NCBI RefSeq assembly: GCF_913062585.1
Contig: NZ_CAJXWX010000014.1
Coordinates: 1-64,000 of the forward strand
DNA from: an uncultured Sphingomonas sp.
Lineage (GTDB): Bacteria; Pseudomonadota; Alphaproteobacteria; Sphingomonadales; Sphingomonadaceae
DNA: 64,000 nt
Reading direction: 5' to 3'
Shown one piece after another: positions 52,183 through 60,605 of the stretch (position 1 is the first letter of the stretch; the number at the start of each line of letters is the position of its first letter). The translations under genes were made by a program, and so were the position numbers. The notes below the pieces were generated by a model. The model saw only the letters and a program-made list of their open reading frames with translations. It was not told where the DNA came from and searched no databases.

Positions 52183-53444
52183 TGGACCATTTTCATTTCT
52201 CGAACGGCGAACTCCATGTGGAGGATGTGCCCGTATCCCGGATCGCGGCGGAGGTCGGTACGCCGGTCTATATCTATTCCGCCTCGACCTTCCGTCGTCA
52301 TGCGCAGGTGTTCCGCGAAGGGCTGAGCGCCCTGCCGCGCGTCCACCTGGCCTATGCGATCAAGGCGAACCCGAACATCGCCGTGCTGCGCGTGCTGGCG
52401 GACGAGGGATATGGCGCGGACGTCGTATCGGTCGGCGAGATGCGCCGTGCGCTGGCGGCGGGCATGAAGGCGGAGGACATCGTCTTCTCCGGCGTCGGCA
52501 AGACGCGCGCCGAACTGATCGCCGCACTGGAGGCCGGGATCGGCCAGTTCAACCTGGAGCTGGAGGAAGAGGGCGCGGTCCTTGCCGAGCTGGCGCATGA
52601 GCGTGGCCTCGTCGCGCCTGCCACGTTGCGGGTGAACCCGGACGTGGATGCGGGCACCCACGCCAAGATCTCCACGGGCCGCAAGGAGAACAAGTTCGGC
52701 GTGCCGATCGACCAGGCGCTCGGCATGTTCGACCGTCTGGCGGGCCTGCCCGGCATCGACCTGAAGGGTGTCGCCTGCCACATCGGCAGCCAGCTGGGCG
52801 ACCTTGCCCCGCTGGAGGCCGCGTATAAGCGCGTCGGCGAGCTGGTCGCCGAGCTGCGCGGGGCGGGGCACCGTATCACCCGCGTCGACCTGGGCGGTGG
52901 CCTGGGCGTGCCGTACAAGCCGGGCGACGTGATGCCCGCCCCCGCCGCTTATGGCGAGATGGTGGCGCGCGTGACCAAGGACTGGGATGTCGAGCTGATG
53001 TTCGAGCCCGGCCGGGTGATCGCGGGCAATTCCGGGATCCTGGCGACCGAAGTCGTCTGGGTGAAGCCCGGCGTCGCCAATCCCTACGTCATCGTCGATG
53101 CGGCGATGAACGACCTGATGCGGCCCGCGCTGTATGACGCCTATCACGATTTCGTCGCGGTGAAGCCGACCGGCGAGCGGATGATGGCGAATATCGCAGG
53201 TCCCGTGTGCGAGACCGGCGACACCTTTGCGATGAACCGCGAGATCGACGCGGTGCAGTCGGGCGACCTGGCGGTGTTCCGCACGGCGGGCGCATATGGT
53301 GCGACCATGGCGTCGACCTATAACAGCCGCCCGCTGGTGCCCGAGGTGATGGTCGAGGGCGACCGCTTCGCCATCGTCGCCGACCGCATCGCCGCCGAGA
53401 CGATCATCGCCGCCGAGCGCGTGCCGGAGTGGCTGAAGAAGTGA
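52182..53444 (+). CDS. lysA: Diaminopimelate decarboxylase
   Basis: A 420-residue fold-type III PLP enzyme that converts meso-diaminopimelate to lysine. The Schiff-base lysine is K61 in YAIKANPN. HIGSQLGDLAPLE, DLGGGLGVPYKPGD, EPGRVIAGNSGIL and CETGDTFAMNR are family segments for PLP phosphate and substrate binding. The length is normal. It is the third gene of the tight argH-lipoprotein-lysA unit. The inverted repeat B6 begins 15 bases after its stop. Confidence 0.97.
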   Translation: MDHFHFSNGELHVEDVPVSRIAAEVGTPVYIYSASTFRRHAQVFREGLSALPRVHLAYAIKANPNIAVLRVLADEGYGADVVSVGEMRRALAAGMKAEDIVFSGVGKTRAELIAALEAGIGQFNLELEEEGAVLAELAHERGLVAPATLRVNPDVDAGTHAKISTGRKENKFGVPIDQALGMFDRLAGLPGIDLKGVACHIGSQLGDLAPLEAAYKRVGELVAELRGAGHRITRVDLGGGLGVPYKPGDVMPAPAAYGEMVARVTKDWDVELMFEPGRVIAGNSGILATEVVWVKPGVANPYVIVDAAMNDLMRPALYDAYHDFVAVKPTGERMMANIAGPVCETGDTFAMNREIDAVQSGDLAVFRTAGAYGATMASTYNSRPLVPEVMVEGDRFAIVADRIAAETIIAAERVPEWLKK

Positions 53445-53458
53445 ACCTGACGGCCCCA

Positions 53459-53583
53459 TTCCTCCCCATCGGCGATGGGGAGGGGGACCGCGTCCGCAGG
53501 GCGTGGTGGAGGGGCAGGGGACATTTGCCCCTCCGCCACCGCTTCGCGGCGGTCCCCCTCCCCAAGCATAGGTTGGGGAGGAT
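53459..53583. repeat. Family B inverted pair (locus B6)
   Basis: The left arm (53459-53517, ATTCCTCCCC start) and right arm (53527-53583, ending GGGGAGGA) are in opposite orientation. Each has two hairpins, GGGGAGGGGGACCG and GGAGGGGCA. The right end provides GGGGAGGA as a ribosome-binding site for the next gene, which starts three or four bases on. Confidence 0.88.
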
Positions 53584-53586
53584 TTG

Positions 53587-54360
53587 GTGAGCCTCGCCAG
53601 CCTGCCCTTGTTCGTCCGGCTGGGCGGTCGCCCGGTGATCCTGCTGGGCGAGGGCGAACCCGCCGATGCCAAGCGCCGTCTGCTCGATCGGGCGGGAGCG
53701 CATGTCGTGGGCGAGGAGGCGGAGGCCGCGCTCGCCATCGTCGCGATCGAGGAGGAGGAAGAGGCGCAAGCCGCCATCGCCCGGCTGAAGGCGCGCGGGA
53801 TATTGGTCAACGCGGTCGACCGTCCGGCGGCCTGCGATTTCACCCTGCCCGCCATCGTCGAGCGCGGGCCGGTGATCGTCGCGATCGGCACCGGCGGCGT
53901 GTCGGCGGGGCTGGCGGCGGCGCTGCGCCAGCGGCTGGAGACGTTGCTCCCCGCCGGACTGGGCGCGCTGGCCGAGGGGCTGTACGCCGCCCGCGCCGCC
54001 CTGCGCGCGCGCTTCCCCGACGGGGCGGAGCGGCGGCGGGCGATCGGAGCGGCGCTGTCGCCCGGCGGTGCGCTCGATCCGCTGGTGAAGGACAGCGATG
54101 TCGCGGACTGGCTGGCCAGTGCCGAGCGTCCGGCGGCCAATGTCGCGGCCTTTGTCCTTGCCTCGCCCGATCCCGACGACCTGACCCTGCGCCAGGCACG
54201 CGCGCTGGCGGCGGCGGACCGGGTCTATCACCGCGCCGACGTGCCGCCCGCAATCCTGGACCGCGCGCGCGCCGATGCGGTGCGAATCGAAAGCGAGGCG
54301 CTGCCCATGGAACCGGGCGAGGGGCAAATCGTCGACCTGACCATGGACGCGCGCGCATGA
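53587..54360 (+). CDS. Precorrin-2 dehydrogenase/ferrochelatase-like protein with a truncated methylase domain
   Basis: A 257-residue protein. The first 180 or so residues resemble the N-terminal part of siroheme synthase CysG (Met8p-like), with FVRLGGRPVILLGEGEPADAKRRLL as the NAD-binding start. This domain oxidises precorrin-2 and inserts iron to make siroheme. The last 70 residues (DPDDLTLRQARALAAADRVY and PPAILDRARADAVRIESEAL) resemble only the first part of the uroporphyrinogen III methylase domain, which then stops. The start is GTG at 53587 or TTG at 53584. The ribosome-binding site lies in repeat B6. It overlaps the corA-like gene as ATGA. Confidence 0.8.
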   Translation: MSLASLPLFVRLGGRPVILLGEGEPADAKRRLLDRAGAHVVGEEAEAALAIVAIEEEEEAQAAIARLKARGILVNAVDRPAACDFTLPAIVERGPVIVAIGTGGVSAGLAAALRQRLETLLPAGLGALAEGLYAARAALRARFPDGAERRRAIGAALSPGGALDPLVKDSDVADWLASAERPAANVAAFVLASPDPDDLTLRQARALAAADRVYHRADVPPAILDRARADAVRIESEALPMEPGEGQIVDLTMDARA

Positions 54361-55310
54361 CCGGTTTCGCCTATCGCATCGAGGGCGGCGAGGCACAGGC
54401 TATCCCGATCCGCGAGGCGGTCGAGGCCAAGGCGCGGCTGGTCTGGGTGCATCTGGAGACCAATGACGCGGTCGCGCAACGCTGGCTGCGCGACGCGGCG
54501 CATCTGGCCGACTATGTCATCGACTCGCTGACCGCGACCGAAACGCGGCCGCGCTGCGAAGCGGTGGGCGAGGGGGCGTTCCTCAACCTGCGCGGGCGGA
54601 GCAGCGAGCCGCTCGACGGATCGGACATGCTCGCCTCGGTCCGTATCTGGGCGGTGAAGGGCAAGGTCTATTCGGTCACGCGCCGCCCGCTCCTCGCAGT
54701 GGATACGGTGCGGCAGGAGGTGGAGAAGGGCATCGTCACCGATCCGGGCGACCTGATCACCGCCTTCGCCACCGCGATCACCAGCGACATGGACCCCGAT
54801 GTCGCCAATCTGGGCGACGAGCTGGACGGGTGCGAGGAGCAGCTGGACGAACACCGCGTGTTCCAGCTGCGCCGCACGGTCAGCCGGGTGCGCGTCGCCG
54901 CGATCGGCTATCGCCGCTTCCTCAATCCGCAGCGGGCGGCGCTGGAGAAGCTGGCGGCGTTGCCCGGCGACTGGCTGGCCGATGACGACCGGCTGCATTT
55001 GTCCGCCGCCGCCGATCGCGCCGCGCGCATGGCCGAGGAACTGGAGTCGATCCGCGAACGCTCCGCGCTGATCCACGAGACGCTCAGCGACATGCGCGCC
55101 GAGCAGATCGACAATCGCGCGCTCGTGATCTCGATCGTGGCGATGGTGTTCCTGCCGCTGACCTTCATCACCGGCCTCTACGGGATGAACGTCAAGACCC
55201 TGCCCTATGCCGAGGAACCCTGGGCCTTCGACGCGATCCTGGGCGCCTGCGCGCTGATCGCGGCGGGGATCGTGGTCTATTTCGTGCAGAAACACTGGTT
55301 CCGGCGGTAA
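54357..55310 (+). CDS. CorA/ZntB-type divalent metal transporter
   Basis: A 317-residue CorA-family inner-membrane channel, normally pentameric, for Mg2+, Co2+ or Zn2+. The long cytoplasmic N-terminal domain ends in a helical stretch (AARMAEELESIRERSALIHE). Two C-terminal membrane segments follow, with the ion-selecting GMN motif (YGMNV, near residue 276) after the first. The sequence VFLPLTFITGLYGMN is family-typical. The sequence alone does not separate CorA from ZntB. The ATG at 54357 overlaps the upstream stop (ATGA), so the two genes form one unit after repeat B6. Confidence 0.92.
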   Translation: MTGFAYRIEGGEAQAIPIREAVEAKARLVWVHLETNDAVAQRWLRDAAHLADYVIDSLTATETRPRCEAVGEGAFLNLRGRSSEPLDGSDMLASVRIWAVKGKVYSVTRRPLLAVDTVRQEVEKGIVTDPGDLITAFATAITSDMDPDVANLGDELDGCEEQLDEHRVFQLRRTVSRVRVAAIGYRRFLNPQRAALEKLAALPGDWLADDDRLHLSAAADRAARMAEELESIRERSALIHETLSDMRAEQIDNRALVISIVAMVFLPLTFITGLYGMNVKTLPYAEEPWAFDAILGACALIAAGIVVYFVQKHWFRR

Positions 55311-55365
55311 CGCGAAACCAAGGCTATGCGCCGTGCGAACGGTGCGTGGGGAAAGGGCGTGCCCC

Positions 55366-55779
55366 TTACTTCCCCTTCTTGTTCATCTGCCGCACCGTTT
55401 CCCAGGCCTCGGCGATGTCGGCGATGTTGGTCGCCACGTCGCGGAACACCTGCGGGTTCTTGTCGAGCGATCCGTCGACGATCTGGCGCCGTGCACCGGC
55501 ATAGAGCCGGGCGAAGGTGATCGAGATATCGCCGCCATTCTCGAAGTCGAGCCCCGCCTCCAGCGCGAACAGGATTGCGGTGGCGCGCGTCACCCGCTCG
55601 CTCTTGCGCGCCAGCTGGCCATGTTCGGTCGCCCAGGCCGCCGAGCGCAGCGCGGAGATCAGTTCCTCGTACAGCAACTGCACGAGTTCGGGGCCGTCCG
55701 CCATGGCGGTCCGGCCGACGACGTCGATCTGGCGATAGGTGGCCGCGGGATCCGCGAGCAGTCCGGTTGCATAGGCCAT
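55366..55779 (-). CDS. fliS: Flagellar export chaperone FliS
   Basis: A 137-residue, all-helical protein that starts MAYATGLLADPAATYRQIDV. It is consistent with FliS, which binds the flagellin C-terminus in the cytoplasm and prevents early polymerisation. The family's Tyr-containing N-terminal segment (AATYRQIDVVG) and the AWETVRQMNKKGK end fit, although similarity is moderate. It starts one base after the fliD stop on the same strand and is co-transcribed with it. The corA-like gene lies convergent, 55 bases away. Confidence 0.85.
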   Translation of the reverse strand: MAYATGLLADPAATYRQIDVVGRTAMADGPELVQLLYEELISALRSAAWATEHGQLARKSERVTRATAILFALEAGLDFENGGDISITFARLYAGARRQIVDGSLDKNPQVFRDVATNIADIAEAWETVRQMNKKGK

Positions 55780-55780
55780 G

Positions 55781-57262
55781 TCAGTTGCTGCTCTTCGTCC
55801 ACATATTGACCTGCTGCGTCAGGAAGGCCTGGACCGACTTGTAGTTGGAGACACGGGCGTTCATCGCGGCGAACTGTGCCGTCATCCGGTCCTGCGTCGC
55901 GCTCTGGTCGTCCGCCAGGTCGGCCTGGGCGGTCGTGTTCGCGCTCTGGTCCTGGGCCAGCTGCTTCGCCGACGCGCCCAGGCCGGAAAAGGTGCTGGTC
56001 GCGTTCATCTGGATGGTGTTCATCTGTGCCGACAGGCCGATGATATTGTCGCCGCTGGCCTGGAACATCTGTTCGACCGCGTCGGGATATTGCGCCATCA
56101 CCTGCGACAATCGCGTCGTATCGACGGTCAGCGTGCCGTCCTTGTTGGTGCCGACGCCCAAATCCGCCAGCGTCTTCGGCCCGGGCGCCGAATCGTCGCC
56201 CGGTACGATCTTCGACGTGGTCAGCCGCCCCAGCGACTGGGCCAGCGAGCGCGCCGACAAATTGCTCCGCAAGTCGCCCGACTTGGGATCGAGTGCCTTG
56301 TTCAGCTCGGTGATCTTGTCGTTGAACGTCGTGACGAAGTCCGACACGATCTGCGACAGCGCGGCGGTGGGGCGCGTACCGGTCAGCGAGACGGGCGCGG
56401 TCGAAACCGCGTTCAGCGTCATCACGACGCCGGGCACCAGGTCGCTGAAGCTGTTGCTGGCGCGCTGGATCGACACGCCGTCGACGGTCATCTGGGCGTT
56501 GCCGGCGGTCGACACGCTGTTGGTGACGGTGGCGCCGTTGCCGACCGCGAAGTTGGACAGTCCCGCCTGCGCGCCTTCGGTCGCGCTGATCGTGAAGCTG
56601 TTGGCCGTGCCGGTCGGGCCGGTGAACGACAGATAGGCCTTGCCGTCGACATCGGAGATCACCGAGGCGGTGACGCCGGTCTTGGCCGCGTTGATCTGCG
56701 CGGCGACCTGGTCGATCGTCGGGTTGCTGCCGTCGGCGAAGGTGATGTCGACGGCGGCGTTCGAGCCGACCTTGATGCTCAGCTTGCCGCTGCCCATCGA
56801 GGCGGTACGGTCATAGCTGGCCTTCGTCACATTGGTCTGCGCCGTCGCCAGCGCCGACACGGTGATCGACTTGGACAGGCCCGCCAGCTTCGCGCCCGCC
56901 TGGGTCGACACGCTCAGCACCGCGCTGTTGCTGCTGGTCGCCTGGGTCGCCAGCGAGCCGTCCCTCGTCCGCGTGGCGAGCGAGCTGGCGAAGTCGGTGA
57001 TCGAGCTCATGACCGTGGAGGTCGCCGAGATTTGCGCGGTCAGCGTGTCGCCCTTGGCCTTCAGCGCCGCGACGCGTGCGGCGAACTGCGCCTGGACCAG
57101 CGAGGGGACCAGCGACGACAGGTCGATGCCCGAGCCCGTCTGCAGCGAGGTGAAAAGCGATTGTGCGGCGCTCTTGGCGGCATCCGTCGCCGACGGCGTC
57201 GTGCTCGACGTCGAACTGCTGGACGTCGATGACGTCGATGAAGTCGAGGAAATGGTCGTCAT
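55781..57262 (-). CDS. fliD: Flagellar filament capping protein FliD
   Basis: A 493-residue filament cap (HAP2), which sits at the filament tip and inserts flagellin. After an unusual Ser/Thr-rich start (residues 2-25), the FliD N-terminal helix GSGIDLSSLVPSLVQAQFAARV is present. GSGKLSIKVGS and SFSDLVPGVVMTLNAV follow, with a C-terminal coiled-coil that includes QFAAMNARVSNYKSVQAFLTQQ. The ATG at 57262 has GGAG about nine bases upstream. A sigma-28-type promoter matches at 57294-57320. Confidence 0.93.
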   Translation of the reverse strand: MTTISSTSSTSSTSSSSTSSTTPSATDAAKSAAQSLFTSLQTGSGIDLSSLVPSLVQAQFAARVAALKAKGDTLTAQISATSTVMSSITDFASSLATRTRDGSLATQATSSNSAVLSVSTQAGAKLAGLSKSITVSALATAQTNVTKASYDRTASMGSGKLSIKVGSNAAVDITFADGSNPTIDQVAAQINAAKTGVTASVISDVDGKAYLSFTGPTGTANSFTISATEGAQAGLSNFAVGNGATVTNSVSTAGNAQMTVDGVSIQRASNSFSDLVPGVVMTLNAVSTAPVSLTGTRPTAALSQIVSDFVTTFNDKITELNKALDPKSGDLRSNLSARSLAQSLGRLTTSKIVPGDDSAPGPKTLADLGVGTNKDGTLTVDTTRLSQVMAQYPDAVEQMFQASGDNIIGLSAQMNTIQMNATSTFSGLGASAKQLAQDQSANTTAQADLADDQSATQDRMTAQFAAMNARVSNYKSVQAFLTQQVNMWTKSSN

Positions 57263-57293
57263 CGACAGGGCTCCGACACGGGTACACCATCGT

Positions 57294-57320
57294 TAACGGC
57301 ACCGGACCGCCAGGATTTAG
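57294..57320 (-). promoter_or_regulatory. Sigma-28 (FliA)-type promoter of fliD-fliS
   Basis: Minus-strand TAAA (57320-57317), then 15 bases, then GCCGTTAA (57301-57294). The consensus is TAAA-N15-GCCGATAA, so there is a single mismatch. The start codon of fliD follows 31 bases further on, with room for a transcript start and GGAG. The promoter fits late (class 3) flagellar control. Confidence 0.75.
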
Positions 57321-57350
57321 CGCGATGCGGTAAGCTGAGCGCAAAACACA

Positions 57351-58478
57351 TCATGGCTGGGGCGCGCCATTCTCGTCGAAGCGGGCGCCGACCGGCACGT
57401 CGACCGGCGGCTGCGCCGTGCCGCCCGCGCCGGCATTGAGGCCGAAGACGAAGGCGAGCACGACCGCGATCGCCTGGTACAGGTCGGGGCGCACTTCCTG
57501 CCCCTCGCGGCTGGTATAATAGACGGCGCGGGCGAGCTGCGGATATTCCAGCACCGGGGTGGCCAACTCGGTCGCCATCTCGCGAATGGCCAGCGCGGTC
57601 GCGCCGCGGCCCTTGGCGACGACCACCGGCACCTCGTCCTGGCCGCGTTCGTAGCGCAGGGCGACCGCGAAATGGGTCGGGTTGGTCAGGATGACATGCG
57701 CCTGCTGCACCGCCGCGCGCACCGCGCGCCGCGACATTTCGCGCTGCTTGCCACGGATATGCGCCTTGGCCTCGGGATTGCCCTCGCTTTCCTTATGCTC
57801 GTCCTTGATCTCCTGCTTGGTCATTTTCAGCTTGGAGAAGAGCTGGAAGATCTGGATCGGCACGTCGAAGCCCGCGATCAGGACCAGGCCGAACCCCATG
57901 ACCAGCAGGATGGTGATGAAGGTATCGCCCATCGACCCGATCGCGCCGTTCAGGTCGCTTTGCGCCAGCCCCAGCGTGGCACGGGTCGAACGCCACAGCA
58001 TATAGGCGCCCATCGCACCCAGCAGCACGACCTTCAGCAGCGACTTGCCCAGCTCGGTCCAGCCCTGGGTGCCGAAAATGCGCTTCAGGCCGGAGGCGGG
58101 GTTCAGCTTGGACGGCTTGGGCGCCAGCGCCTTGGGATTGAATTGCAGCGAGCCCAGCCCCGCCTGCGACGCGATGGTCGCGACGATCGTCACCGCGAAG
58201 AGCGAGGCGAGCGAGGGCAGGATCTTCCACCCCGCCTCGAGCAGCGGGCGAAAGGGTTCGAAATCCTCGACATCGGCGCGGCCGAACTGGAAGCTCGTCG
58301 CCATCACCGCCTTGCACGCGCCCAATAGTGTCGGGCCTGCGAACATCAGCCAGGCGATACCCGCCATCATGACCAGCGCCGCCGCCAGGTCCTTGCTGCG
58401 CAGGATCTGCCCATCCTCGCGCGCCTTTTGGCGGCGCTTCTGGGTTGGGGCTTCTGTCTTTTCGCCGCCCTCCGACAT
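57351..58478 (-). CDS. flhB: Flagellar type III export switch protein FlhB
   Basis: A 375-residue export-gate component that switches secretion specificity from hook to filament. Four membrane segments in the first 220 residues are followed by a cytosolic domain with the autocleavage site NPTH at residues 266-269 (Salmonella NPTH is at 269-272). The start MSEGGEKTEAPTQKRRQKAR is typical. Its start overlaps the fliR stop by one base. A gap of 88 bases with the fliD promoter separates it from fliD. Confidence 0.96.
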   Translation of the reverse strand: MSEGGEKTEAPTQKRRQKAREDGQILRSKDLAAALVMMAGIAWLMFAGPTLLGACKAVMATSFQFGRADVEDFEPFRPLLEAGWKILPSLASLFAVTIVATIASQAGLGSLQFNPKALAPKPSKLNPASGLKRIFGTQGWTELGKSLLKVVLLGAMGAYMLWRSTRATLGLAQSDLNGAIGSMGDTFITILLVMGFGLVLIAGFDVPIQIFQLFSKLKMTKQEIKDEHKESEGNPEAKAHIRGKQREMSRRAVRAAVQQAHVILTNPTHFAVALRYERGQDEVPVVVAKGRGATALAIREMATELATPVLEYPQLARAVYYTSREGQEVRPDLYQAIAVVLAFVFGLNAGAGGTAQPPVDVPVGARFDENGAPQP

Positions 58479-59251
58479 CAGCCGAGCACCAGGGTTTCGG
58501 TGGCGGCCAGGCCTTCGCGGATGATGACCAGCATATAGTCGCCCATGGCGGGGAAGGCGATCGCGATGGCGATGACGCCGATGGTCAGCGAGGCGGGCAG
58601 GCCGACCGAGAAGAGGTTGAGCGACGGCGCGGCGCGGCTCATCATCCCCATGACGATGTTGAGGCAGAGCAGCAGGAAGCCGACCGGCAGGGCGAGCAGC
58701 AGCCCGGCGAGGAACGCGTAGGAGCCGAACAGCGCGATGGCGCGTAGCTGGGCAGGACCCATCCAGGCATGGCCGGGCGGCAGCGCCTCATAGCTTTTGA
58801 CGATCGTCTCGACCAGCACGAGATGCCCGTCGACCGACAGGAACAACAGGGTCAGCATCACCGTGAAGAACTGGCCCAGCGCTTGGGTCGAACGACCGTT
58901 CAGCGGGTCCATGGTGGCCGCGAAGTTGATCCCCATCGACCCGCCGATCAGCTCGCTGGCGACCAGCGGCGCGGTAAAGGCGACCTGCAGGATCAGGCCG
59001 AGCGCCAGGCCGACAAGCGCCTCGGCGACGACCGACATGATGGTGGGCACCGCGAAGATCACGGGCGGCGGCACGACCGGATGGACCGAGTTCACCAGAA
59101 AGGCGATCGCGCCCGCCAGGCTGATCCGCACGGGCAGGGGAATCGACACCGCGCCGAACACGGGCGCGGTGATGAACGCCGCGCCGATCCGGACCATGAT
59201 GAACAGGATCGCCCAGGCCTGCGGCTCGATCGAGAGGCCGAAGCCGAGCAT
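58478..59251 (-). CDS. fliR: Flagellar export protein FliR
   Basis: A 257-residue polytopic membrane protein of the flagellar export gate (FliPQR). Several hydrophobic segments are seen, with the family pattern AWAILFIMVRIGAAFITAPV at the start and a central SELIGGSMGINFAATMDPLN. The C-terminal region ends in LAATETLVLG. It follows fliQ by one base and overlaps flhB by one base. Confidence 0.94.
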   Translation of the reverse strand: MLGFGLSIEPQAWAILFIMVRIGAAFITAPVFGAVSIPLPVRISLAGAIAFLVNSVHPVVPPPVIFAVPTIMSVVAEALVGLALGLILQVAFTAPLVASELIGGSMGINFAATMDPLNGRSTQALGQFFTVMLTLLFLSVDGHLVLVETIVKSYEALPPGHAWMGPAQLRAIALFGSYAFLAGLLLALPVGFLLLCLNIVMGMMSRAAPSLNLFSVGLPASLTIGVIAIAIAFPAMGDYMLVIIREGLAATETLVLG

Positions 59252-59252
59252 C

Positions 59253-59522
59253 CTATTTAACGAGATCCGGGATGCGCTCGAACATGCTGACGGTGAAGTC
59301 GCTGAGCAGGCCGACGATCAGGCTGCCGAAGATCAGGATCGACAGGGCGACGACGATCAGCTTGGGGACGAAGGACAGGGTCTGTTCGTTGATCGAGGTC
59401 GCGGCCTGCACCATGCCGATCACCAGGCCGGAGACCAGCACCGGCAACAGGATGGGGGCTGCGGCAAGCGCCAGCACCCACATGGTCTGGTTGGCCAGCG
59501 TCAGGAAATAATCGGCGTCCAT
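59253..59522 (-). CDS. fliQ: Flagellar export protein FliQ
   Basis: An 89-residue, two-membrane-segment FliQ (MDADYFLTLANQTMWVLALA at the start, SGLVIGMVQAATSINEQTLS in the middle). FliQ subunits wrap the FliP ring of the export gate. The length matches the family. It is separated from fliP by 192 bases that hold a family A repeat, and from fliR by one base. Confidence 0.95.
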   Translation of the reverse strand: MDADYFLTLANQTMWVLALAAAPILLPVLVSGLVIGMVQAATSINEQTLSFVPKLIVVALSILIFGSLIVGLLSDFTVSMFERIPDLVK

Positions 59523-59561
59523 GATGCGGTCTTCGTCCCGTGTGGGTGAGGGATTCCCGTA

Positions 59562-59703
59562 GCCTTCGACGTCGCTCAGGCTGAACGGACTTATGGGGCG
59601 AGAATGGTTAACGAAGGCCTTCCGTCGGGCCGTTCAGGCGGACTGTAGGTTTGCGTGATGGACGTCTTTCCCCATCAGCCGTTCAGGCTGAGCGACGTCG
59701 AAG
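59562..59703. repeat. Family A inverted repeat (locus A8) inside the flagellar operon
   Basis: The left arm 59562-59588 (CTTCGACGTCGCTCAGGC) and right arm 59679-59703 pair with one mismatch. Both share GACGTCG in place of the usual GACTTCG/GAAGTC. A third partial copy, CCGTTCAGGCGGAC, is at about 59629-59642. This interrupts the fliP-fliQ interval of an otherwise tightly packed operon. Confidence 0.82.
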
Positions 59704-59714
59704 CCCACGCCCCC

Positions 59715-60605
59715 CTATGTCGCGAAACTATTGGCCAGGCTGCCCATGGTCAGCGCCCAGCCGTCGACCAGGACGAAGAGCAGCAGCTTGAAGGGGAGCG
59801 AGATGATCGAGGGCGACAGCATCATCATGCCCAGCGCCATCAGTACGGTGGCGACAACCAGGTCTATGACGATGAAGGGCAGGAAGATCAGGAAGCCGAT
59901 CTGGAACGCGGTCTTCAGCTCCGAGGTGACGAACGCGGGCAGCAGCACCGAATAGGGAATGTCGTTGGGGTTGGCATAGGGACCCGACTTCGCCATTTCG
60001 GCGAACATCGTCACGTCCTTGATCCGGGTCTGCTTGGCCATGAAGGCGTGGAGCGGCGCCCCTGCGGCCTTGATCATCTCGGTGCCGGGCAATTTGCCCT
60101 CGGCATAGGGCTGGATGGCCTGGGTGTTCATCTGGCTGATCGTGGGCGCCATGATGAATAGCGACAGAAAGACCGACAGGCCGATCAGCACCTGGTTGGG
60201 CGGCGTCTGTTGCAGGCCCAGCGCCTGGCGCAGGATGGCGAGCACGATGACGATCCGGGTAAAGCTGGTCATCATCAGGATGATGCCCGGCAGGATCGTC
60301 AGCAGACCCATGATGATCAGGACCTGGAGCGACAGGCTCAGCGATCCCGACGTACCGTTATTGCCGCCGCCCAGCTGGCCCAGCGCGCGGTCGACCGCAT
60401 CGCCGACACCCGGCGCGGGTGCGGCGGGCGCGGCGGCGGGCGTGACCGCCGGGGTCGCCTGGGCAAAGGCGGGCATCGCGATGACCAGCGCCAGCAGCAG
60501 GGCCAGGACGATCCACAGCGGCTTCAGGCTGCGCTTCGGCGCGGCGGCCTGGCGCGCGCGGATCAGCGCGGGGCCGGTGCCGTGGCGGGTGACGGAGATG
60601 CTCAT
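59715..60605 (-). CDS. fliP: Flagellar export protein FliP
   Basis: A 296-residue export-gate protein. A long N-terminal region precedes a signal-like hydrophobic segment (WIVLALLLALVIAMPAFAQA), then an Ala/Pro linker. The FliP core follows with SLSLQVLIIMGLLTILPGII, SFTRIVIVLAILRQALGLQQ and PPNQVLIGLSVFLSLFIMAP. Cleavage after the hydrophobic segment is likely, as in E. coli. The frame starts at 60605 and overlaps fliO by four bases (ATGA). It is longer than E. coli FliP (245) because of the N-terminal part. Confidence 0.96.
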   Translation of the reverse strand: MSISVTRHGTGPALIRARQAAAPKRSLKPLWIVLALLLALVIAMPAFAQATPAVTPAAAPAAPAPGVGDAVDRALGQLGGGNNGTSGSLSLSLQVLIIMGLLTILPGIILMMTSFTRIVIVLAILRQALGLQQTPPNQVLIGLSVFLSLFIMAPTISQMNTQAIQPYAEGKLPGTEMIKAAGAPLHAFMAKQTRIKDVTMFAEMAKSGPYANPNDIPYSVLLPAFVTSELKTAFQIGFLIFLPFIVIDLVVATVLMALGMMMLSPSIISLPFKLLLFVLVDGWALTMGSLANSFAT

